From: a virus
Length of the DNA stretch: 36,478 bases
Direction: 5' to 3' (one strand)
Virus record (IMG/VR): IMGVR_UViG_3300025322_000545
Coordinates: 1 to 36,478 of that record
Shown piece by piece: positions 31,232 through 36,478 of the stretch. The translations under genes and the position numbers were made by a program. Each line of letters opens with the position of its first letter. The stretch's first letter is position 1. A model generated the notes under the pieces. The model did not search any database, was not told where the DNA came from, and was given only the letters and a program-made list of their open reading frames with translations.

Positions 31232-31990
31232 TTACATGTCTAATTTTTCGCTAAATTTTTTTATAGCTGATTCAAAGAAAAACGGTATTCCGACCCTTTC
31301 GGTCACAGTTTCGTTTTTACAAAACGGTTGGTAGCGCTTCATTTTGCATGAAGGAATCTTCATTTCCTGAATCAATACTTTACGAATGTAGCCAATTGTG
31401 ACTTGGTTATTACGAATAAACCACTCTTCTTTTATGTCTTTTGAGGTAGCTTCGAATGAATTATGTTGAGAATTTGCAAAAAAATCTTCAATTAAAATCT
31501 CCAATTCCTTGTGTAGCCATGATTTACTTTCAGATTTAACGTCATCAAGATGATCCGTTTTTGTTTCTTCAAGCGTAAATACAAGTCGATCGTGAGTGAA
31601 ATCTATGGGCGGCATTTGGGAAAGGTATCGAATAAACTTCGGTATCTCATCGAATAAATCGTGGTCAATGCGGGTATTCTTTTTGCCAGGGACGGGTTTA
31701 ATATATCGAATCCAAAAACGATTTTCTTCTTTATCTATACGCATGAAGTCACGAACTTTATTTGTGCACATAATTATTTTTCCAAAGAAAGGAATAGAAT
31801 AACCCTGAACGTGCTTAGGATTAACCGACATTGTTTTGGCTGTGGTAAGGGACTTTAATTTTTCTACTCCGGCGGTTTTTTCGACTATTGTTTCGTCTAT
31901 TAAAATAATATTTTTTGTTCCTGAAAAAATTGTTAGTCGAATTACTGTTGGTGATGAAGTTATAGTTGATTGTGATAGTTGTAAAAATAG
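31232..31990 (-). pseudogene. primase-helicase, 3' part (Walker B onward), after in-frame stop
   Basis: This is the same reading frame as the gene at 31991-32821 and continues it after one TAA. Read-through codons give TIFSGTKNIILIDE (Walker B), then KLKSLTTAKT, IPFFGKIIMCTN (sensor/C motif) and RFWIRYIKP, the expected second half of a D5/DUF5906-type helicase. An internal ATG at 31831 could start a 199-residue fragment, but it lacks Walker B. Without suppression or a sequence correction, this part cannot form a complete ATPase. The C-terminal ~110 residues look like a winged-helix/DNA-binding tail. Confidence 0.7.
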
Positions 31991-32821
31991 TTACAAAGCT
32001 AAAATTACTTTTATTTCACCCAGCGCTGAATTTAAGAATGTAGTTTTACCTGTTCCGCGTTCTTCCGATACAAGGACAATAACCGGGAGCATTTGTTTAG
32101 GATTTTCATAAAGTATTTTCATGTATTTTATTCCTAAGTGAAATTGTTCGCCGAAGACGTGCTTTATGACCGTTAGGCTATAAGGTATTTCCGATTCTTC
32201 TACTTCTTTTGGAAATGGGTCATGTGGAAAAGCGGAGTATAGGTTGTAGCAGTTATCATGTATTCGGCTGTAATTAATATTATTCGGAACAATTACGAAG
32301 TCATCATACTTTGGAAGTATGGTGTGTATTTTCTTGGTATGATCTTCTGTGATCGTATCTTTTTTCCACGCCTTTAAAATTATATCGCTACCGCCCCATC
32401 TATTTTGCTTTTTGATTGACTTGAAAAAATCAGTTCCTACTCGGACATACGGGATTTCTATTTTCATTAAGGTATATTCTATATAAGACATTGCAGCGCG
32501 GTAATCATTATTAAATTTCAAAATAGAGAATGCCATAAATTTTGAAATTATACTGCCGACAGCTATCTTCCATTGGTTTGACTTCATAACATTTATAGTT
32601 CCATGCGAAGAAAGAGAAAACGTAGGGTTGTTTATGTCGTCTTGGAGATCGTCCGGATTAATAAAGCAGGCTTCGGTATCCGATTTCATGTGGACAGATT
32701 TTATTTCTCTAAAAATGTCTTTGAATGGAATATAAAGGTTAAAAAAATCTACTGGATTTATGCCGAATGGCATAGATAAGGAGGGAGGATGGATGGCTGA
32801 AGAGGATTTTATTTTATTCAT
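31991..32821 (-). CDS. primase-helicase (DUF5906/D5 type), 5' part ending at in-frame TAA
   Basis: A 276-residue product. Residues 20-220 resemble the N-terminal region of Bacteroidota phage D5-type primase-helicases (CYNLYSAFPHDP at ~191-202). Residues ~231-262 hold GIKYMKILYENPKQMLPVIV and the Walker A ERGTGKTT (254-261). A TAA at 31993-31991 then stops the frame 16 codons after Walker A, while the matching Walker B lies downstream in the same frame. Either a nonsense mutation, a sequencing/assembly error or read-through. The normal protein would open the origin and unwind DNA. Confidence 0.75.
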   Translation of the reverse strand: MNKIKSSSAIHPPSLSMPFGINPVDFFNLYIPFKDIFREIKSVHMKSDTEACFINPDDLQDDINNPTFSLSSHGTINVMKSNQWKIAVGSIISKFMAFSILKFNNDYRAAMSYIEYTLMKIEIPYVRVGTDFFKSIKKQNRWGGSDIILKAWKKDTITEDHTKKIHTILPKYDDFVIVPNNINYSRIHDNCYNLYSAFPHDPFPKEVEESEIPYSLTVIKHVFGEQFHLGIKYMKILYENPKQMLPVIVLVSEERGTGKTTFLNSALGEIKVILAL

Positions 32822-33158
32822 TAAAAAGTTTTATTAATTGAATATGTTGATCCAGAAGTTTTTTATTATTATAATATTTTTCTATAATGACGGGATTACC
32901 TTTTGATACTATGCTCATGCAAAGTAGTTGTTCAAGAAAGACCATTCGATCTTGCGCATTGAGAAGACTATTCTGTACATTTTTAGTTAAATTATCAGGA
33001 GAAGACCATTCTAATTTTAGACGCTGAGACAATTCTTTTTTACAGGCAATTGATAATGTAAATTCAGTTTTATCACATTCTTCAATAAGCCAGATCAAAT
33101 AAGAGGACGGGAGTCGTTCTATGTCTTCGCCTGTGTATTTTCCAAAAAAGATTTTCAT
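32814..33158 (-). CDS. DUF3820-like small protein (114 aa)
   Basis: A 114-residue protein. Its first ~50 residues (FFGKYTGEDIERLPSSYLIWLIEECDK, and KKELSQRL) match the DUF3820 / putative quorum-sensing-regulated virulence factor pattern, FGKYKG..I..LP..YL.WL. The C-terminal half is helical. The function of this domain is unknown; phage versions often sit among replication genes. The stop overlaps the primase-helicase start by 8 bases. It has a structured 130-base leader that may control its translation. Confidence 0.7.
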   Translation of the reverse strand: MKIFFGKYTGEDIERLPSSYLIWLIEECDKTEFTLSIACKKELSQRLKLEWSSPDNLTKNVQNSLLNAQDRMVFLEQLLCMSIVSKGNPVIIEKYYNNKKLLDQHIQLIKLFNE

Positions 33159-33165
33159 AATAAAA

Positions 33166-33258
33166 CCCCCTTACGCATCAAAGAAGCATCCCGGAGCCGA
33201 AGCTCTTAGGCAGTGATGTTTCAGGGGGAAATAAAATTCATATTGGTACGGGATGCTT
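33166..33258 (-). ncRNA. structured leader RNA with pseudoknot potential
   Basis: The leader of the gene at 33158 contains, in minus-strand order, AAGCATCCC (33258-33250), CCCCCT (33238-33233), CATC (33218-33215), a GAGC-tetraloop-GCTC hairpin (33205-33194), GGGATGCTT (33192-33184), GATG (33179-33176) and AGGGGG (33171-33166). The nine-base outer stem and the C5T/AG5 stem interlock, so they form a pseudoknot or two exclusive folds. AGGGGG sits 8-13 bases before the ATG, so pairing could hide the start site. No known riboswitch class is recognised. Confidence 0.55.
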
Positions 33259-33294
33259 GAGCAAAGATAAAAAATAATTATAATTGGAACATAT

Positions 33295-34821
33295 TTATTT
33301 TATTATATAATTAGAAAACTTGCTATCCTGTATCTTTTGAATCTGAGAAAATACCCATCCATTTTTATAACCGAATAGCTTTGCATATTCGGTTATAGCA
33401 TCTATTCCTTTTGATCTGACAATTCTCCAACAGTATGTACTTTTGTAGCGTTTTGATTTTTGAATGTCTGCAATTTCCTCTAACGACAATTCACTAACTC
33501 TTTTCCCCTTCAATGCAATTGGAGTTCCAGTATCCACCTCACACATAACGCCCTCCCGAAGTTCTGTTGTGGCGATCTCGAACGTATGCCCACAAAATTC
33601 ACAAATTCTGACCGAAGCAAATAGCATTGCCGAACAATTTGGGCAAGTCTTAACAGGGGCGGCTTGTTGCGTCTTTCTTTTTTTAGGCGGCTCGAGCGAC
33701 CATGTTCTGGGTTGATTCCATAGCCCAAGCCTGGTATGGTTGTCTCCAAAATCACAGACGATAAAATGTGATTTGCCTGTGTGCTTCCGCGAACCTCTTC
33801 CTTGCATTTGAAGCCAAAGGGGTAGGGAAGTAGTTGCTCGGTCAACAAAAACAAACATGATAGGATCGTGAGAATATCCGGTTGTGAGAATCCCGCAGTT
33901 AATCATAACGCCATCTTCCGAAGATTCATATTCCCGAATATTATAATCACGTTCTGATTCAGTCATTTTACTATGGCAAAGAAAAGTATTCACTCCATCT
34001 TTCATAAATGCCTCATAGGTTTTAATTGTATGTTCTACGTTCACGCAGAACACAATTCCTTTCAATCCTTTTACGAGCTTGAAATATTCGTCTAATACGC
34101 CCTTATACCTATTTGCTTTATTATATATTTTAAATAGTTCATTAGTATCAAAATCATCACCCTTCTTTTTTACCTTATCGAATCCATCCGCGTCCTTCAT
34201 CATATATGGTTTGCATGGAGTTAAATATCCCTGCTGCAATAATTCAGGGATGCCGATATTCTGAACAATGTCTGTGTAAAGTTTTGAAATGTGTTTGCCT
34301 TGTGGAGTAGCCGTGAAAGTAATTACAAAACTCGATGAGAAGTGTTCAATTATCTTTGTGAAATTATTGAAATGCCCTTCATCGCAAATGATTAAGTCTG
34401 GCATAAGAATAGGCGGATTGTGATCGGTTAAATCATATCCATTATAGTTAACCCCATTGTAAAATTTTTCTTGCCCTGTTGAATCTATCTTGCTCTTGTG
34501 AATCCTATTCCAAAGTGTCTTTTCCATACACAGCATTACACGCCAATCTCCAATAGGCATAGATGAACCCGCATCCAATTCCGCGCAAGGTATTCCAGCA
34601 TTTCCAAGATGAGCCAAGGTTGATTTAAATAATTCTTTTCTGTGAGTTAGCAAGACAACACGCTTTCCTTTCTCGTAAGCCAAGCGTGTCATTTCTGCCA
34701 TTTCGAGAGACTTTCCTGAACCAGTAGGGGCGCACCGTATGATTCGTTTGTGTCCCTTCCTGAATGAATTAGGGATAAGGTCAAATACGGAGATTGATTG
34801 GTATGGGCGAAGCGAAATCAA
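33295..34821 (-). CDS. superfamily 2 DNA helicase with C-terminal Zn finger
   Basis: A 508-residue SF2 (DEAD/DEAH-like, UvrB/RecG-type core) helicase. Motif I APTGSGKS (31-38), motif II DEGH (147-150), motif III FTATP (169-173), motif VI QMQGRGSRKHTGK (338-350), and a zinc ribbon with CPNC (393-396) and CEFC (407-410). The start is a TTG overlapping the integrase stop (TTGA), because the conserved RPYQ at residues 5-8 needs a start here. It likely unwinds branched DNA in phage replication or recombination. Confidence 0.85.
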   Translation of the reverse strand: MISLRPYQSISVFDLIPNSFRKGHKRIIRCAPTGSGKSLEMAEMTRLAYEKGKRVVLLTHRKELFKSTLAHLGNAGIPCAELDAGSSMPIGDWRVMLCMEKTLWNRIHKSKIDSTGQEKFYNGVNYNGYDLTDHNPPILMPDLIICDEGHFNNFTKIIEHFSSSFVITFTATPQGKHISKLYTDIVQNIGIPELLQQGYLTPCKPYMMKDADGFDKVKKKGDDFDTNELFKIYNKANRYKGVLDEYFKLVKGLKGIVFCVNVEHTIKTYEAFMKDGVNTFLCHSKMTESERDYNIREYESSEDGVMINCGILTTGYSHDPIMFVFVDRATTSLPLWLQMQGRGSRKHTGKSHFIVCDFGDNHTRLGLWNQPRTWSLEPPKKRKTQQAAPVKTCPNCSAMLFASVRICEFCGHTFEIATTELREGVMCEVDTGTPIALKGKRVSELSLEEIADIQKSKRYKSTYCWRIVRSKGIDAITEYAKLFGYKNGWVFSQIQKIQDSKFSNYIIK

Positions 34822-35645
34822 AGATGAATGGAATTTATAGGACTTTGAATTTTTGAAATAATATTATGAGAAATATGAGTATATAGTTCAGTGGTCTTTA
34901 CATTACTATGTCCGGCAATTCTTTTTATAAGTAGAATATCTGTTCCCATCTCAACCATATGAGTGAATGTACAATGTCTTATGAGATGAGTGTAAACCCT
35001 TTTAGATAACCCGGCTGATCTTGCAAGTTGTTTTATTACCTCGCCAACTGATCGAGCCGAATATTGTAAATCATTCTGCCCATTAAACACATACTCAATG
35101 CTTCGGTATTGTTGCCAATATTTAGTCAGCAGTGGAATAAGCGAATCACTCAAGCCTACCTGCCTATCCTTCTGTCCCTTCGCCTGGATGATATTTATAA
35201 TCATCCGGCTCCGGTCTATGTGTGACCACTTCAAGTTTATTAGTTCCGATACGCGAAGTCCGGCAGAATATAAGAGAGCAAGGATTGTTCGGTGCTTCAG
35301 ATTTTCGCAGACATCGAACATCTTTTGAATTTCATCTTGGGATAGGACGATGGGAAGTTTTTTATTTGGTTTACAATAAGGAATGTATTTAAATTTTTTC
35401 TTCTGCCCTATGCATATTTCATAGAACTTTTTTATTGCCGAATGATAACCACGCTGCGTATTGGGTTCATTAAACTTTCCCAAAAAAATACGTATATCAT
35501 CCTCATTGATATTTTTCGGGTAATCCTTCACTGATTGTCCGAAGAACTTTTTAAGACAGGATAAGTAATTATCTATGGTCTGAATACCGAAATTTCTACG
35601 TTTCATTTCCTGCTCGAAGTATGTTATATGTTCAGAAATATTCAT
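34818..35645 (-). CDS. tyrosine recombinase / phage integrase
   Basis: A 275-residue tyrosine recombinase of XerC/D-like layout. An N-terminal SAM-like core-binding domain (residues 1-90) is followed by the catalytic domain with Arg131 in SAGLRVSELINLKW, Lys156 in QAKGQKDRQ, HLIR (His220, Arg223), His246 in IAGHSN and the nucleophile Tyr255 in TTELYTHIS. All catalytic residues are present. It would integrate and excise the phage or resolve dimers. Alternatively it could act on the attC-like sites, although it lacks the extra helix that typifies integron integrases. Confidence 0.9.
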   Translation of the reverse strand: MNISEHITYFEQEMKRRNFGIQTIDNYLSCLKKFFGQSVKDYPKNINEDDIRIFLGKFNEPNTQRGYHSAIKKFYEICIGQKKKFKYIPYCKPNKKLPIVLSQDEIQKMFDVCENLKHRTILALLYSAGLRVSELINLKWSHIDRSRMIINIIQAKGQKDRQVGLSDSLIPLLTKYWQQYRSIEYVFNGQNDLQYSARSVGEVIKQLARSAGLSKRVYTHLIRHCTFTHMVEMGTDILLIKRIAGHSNVKTTELYTHISHNIISKIQSPINSIHL

Positions 35646-35686
35646 GTAAGTATTTGATTAGTTGATTGTTATTTTGATGTAATACA

Positions 35687-35700
35687 TATAACTTGTTATA
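35687..35700. promoter_or_regulatory. inverted repeat upstream of integrase
   Basis: TATAAC-TT-GTTATA lies 42 bases before the integrase ATG, in the short AT-rich spacer 35646-35711. It could be an operator or part of an attachment site. No clear Bacteroidota promoter boxes accompany it. Confidence 0.3.
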
Positions 35701-35711
35701 AAACACTTTGC

Positions 35712-36029
35712 CTAAAATATCGGTCTGTTGCATCTTGTGCATATTGGTCTATTATTTATCTCTTGAATCTCCCTACTAACTTGGCAAAGGCAAAGCGATT
35801 TTATAACATGGGCTTTATTCAAGTTTTTAAAATCACAGGCTTCATCCTCCGAACAAGTAAAACATTGCTCTTTACATCTATCCTCTGCTCCCTTTGCACA
35901 CATAAATTTTTTATAGCCTTTTGCATATTCCTCAATCAGTTTTTCTCCATTTAATATTGATTCTTCTGCTTTGCCATTTGTTGCAGGGCTATAAAAAATT
36001 TCCTTTGCTATTTCCTTCGCTGTTTTCAT
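35712..36029 (-). CDS. Cys-rich hypothetical protein (105 aa)
   Basis: A 105-residue soluble protein. The N-terminal helical half (MKTAKEIAKEIFYSPATNGK, KLIEEYAKGYKKFM) is followed by a Cys-rich half with CKEQCFTCSEDEACDF, SLCLCQ and CTRC, so it may bind zinc or form disulfides. No membrane or export signal. It lies upstream of the integrase gene and after the palindromic spacer at 36068-36119. Family not recognised. Confidence 0.6.
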   Translation of the reverse strand: MKTAKEIAKEIFYSPATNGKAEESILNGEKLIEEYAKGYKKFMCAKGAEDRCKEQCFTCSEDEACDFKNLNKAHVIKSLCLCQVSREIQEINNRPICTRCNRPIF

Positions 36030-36067
36030 ATTATGTTTTGTCTAAGATTTTAAAAACCTAAATAAAG

Positions 36068-36119
36068 CCCCGAACCGTTGTGCGCTATTGGCTTTAACCT
36101 CATTGGCGAACAGCCAATA
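36068..36119. repeat. palindromic spacer element, third attC-like region
   Basis: CCCCGAACCGTT (36068-36079) repeats 114-125 exactly and in the same orientation. TATTGGCT (36086-36093) pairs with AGCCAATA (36112-36119), and ATTGGC/GCCAAT sub-stems lie inside. The element stands between two small genes in the same way as 24-168 and 819-912. It lacks a clear GTTRRRY box on the expected side, so it is the weakest of the three as an attC site. Confidence 0.4.
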
Positions 36120-36144
36120 CACCCAGCCGTTGATTTTTTCAAAA

Positions 36145-36478
36145 TCATTTTAGAGTTGGTATTTGTTCTTTTAAGTATTTATATATTTTCCAACTTTGTA
36201 TCTTCGGTGAAGAAATAAATGGATATAGCTTTTTCCAATCAGTATTTCTGCACACATTTAAAATTTGTTCTCTGAAATTTTCATTCTTAACAATGATGTA
36301 GTTCTCTTGTGCATATTGCCCAACATATCCAACTTCTTTTCCCAATGCGTTCCCCCAACTACACATTCCAAAATCATATTGCTCTGGTTTCTTGTATGTG
36401 CCACCTCTTCTATATTCGTAAACATCAACATCTTTTAATTTAAAGTTCTCTTTCTTATTAAGTTCTCCGCCTTGTGGT
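36145..36478 (-). CDS. partial small hypothetical protein cut by the window edge
   Basis: The frame is open from the edge through the internal ATG at 36366 to TGA at 36145, giving at least 110 residues: PQGGELNKKENFKLKDVD, YEYRRGGTYKKPEQYDF, then SWGNALGKEVGYVGQYAQEN and IISSPK-like C-terminal helices. It continues in frame to an ATG at position 23 if the ends are joined (118 residues in all). The charged alpha/beta composition suggests a soluble protein. No family recognised. Its stop is followed by the palindromic spacer. Confidence 0.6.
   Translation of the reverse strand, partial: PQGGELNKKENFKLKDVDVYEYRRGGTYKKPEQYDFGMCSWGNALGKEVGYVGQYAQENYIIVKNENFREQILNVCRNTDWKKLYPFISSPKIQSWKIYKYLKEQIPTLK

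Noticed and set aside
114-36079. CCCCGAACCGTT at 114-125 and 36068-36079 as prophage attL/attR
   Set aside because: The repeat is short and lies within the palindromic spacers, and the ends join in frame, which fits a circular genome better than an integrated one with host flanks.
36145-36366. Start of the right-edge gene at the ATG at 36366
   Set aside because: The frame is open upstream to the window edge with protein-like sequence, so this ATG is internal.
1-36478. Many plus-strand open frames of 60-160 codons
   Set aside because: They lie antisense to well-supported minus-strand genes, show odd Ser/Leu/Phe-rich composition and no known motifs. I regard them as shadows.

Overview
This window looks like an almost complete, possibly circularly permuted, genome of a tailed bacteriophage (siphovirus-like, HK97-type head) infecting a member of the Bacteroidota. 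The host assignment is an inference. It rests on signal peptides ending in SFSQ, a Bacteroidota lipoprotein, a TAnnTTTG-type promoter element, few Shine-Dalgarno sites, and small genes (DUF551, DUF5675-like, DUF5681-like, VRR-NUC) typical of phages of that phylum. A tyrosine recombinase suggests a temperate or integrative lifestyle. I saw no tRNA, rRNA or CRISPR.

Every supported gene lies on the minus strand, so transcription runs from high to low coordinates. Right end to left: a partial small gene and a Cys-rich small gene (35.7-36.5 kb); integrase, SF2 helicase, a structured leader with a small DUF3820-like gene, and a D5/DUF5906-type primase-helicase interrupted by an in-frame TAA (31.2-35.6 kb); an AT-rich iteron-like spacer that may be the origin (30.9-31.2 kb); VRR-NUC nuclease, small and large terminase, Zn-ribbon protein, portal, a 59-aa basic protein, prohead protease and major capsid protein (24.8-30.9 kb); head-tail connector genes interleaved with three glycosyltransferases and a methyltransferase (20.2-24.6 kb); major tail protein, tail completion genes, tape measure, baseplate and tail fibres (7.2-20.1 kb); a lysis region with several small membrane proteins, a DUF5675-like putative lysin and a GH16 glucanase-like enzyme with circularly permuted domain order (4.5-7.2 kb). 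After a terminator-like structure comes a control region with two 25-bp operator-like repeats, then an early operon: HTH protein, lipoprotein, a recombination pair (putative ssDNA-binding protein plus YqaJ/lambda-type exonuclease) and small Zn-finger or DUF genes (0.2-4.4 kb).

The ends of the window appear to join. The open frame cut at the right edge continues in frame across position 36478/1 to an ATG at position 23. In the closed circle all genes point one way, and transcription would begin near 4.38 kb and finish near 4.5 kb. Strong intrinsic terminators sit directly after the major capsid and major tail genes, which fits their need for high expression. The spacers around the small genes at the two ends carry long imperfect palindromes with GTTAGGC/GTTATGC-like borders that resemble integron attC recombination sites.

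The most notable points are the circularly permuted GH16 enzyme, the stop codon between the Walker A and B motifs of the replicative helicase, the pseudoknot-capable leader at 33.2 kb, the glycosylation cassette inside the virion genes, the iteron-like spacer, and the attC-like cassette region. Genes missed by simple length cut-offs were found at 1207-1350 (tentative), 3955-4125, 7079-7192, 22320-22466, 24603-24704 (weak) and 27141-27320.
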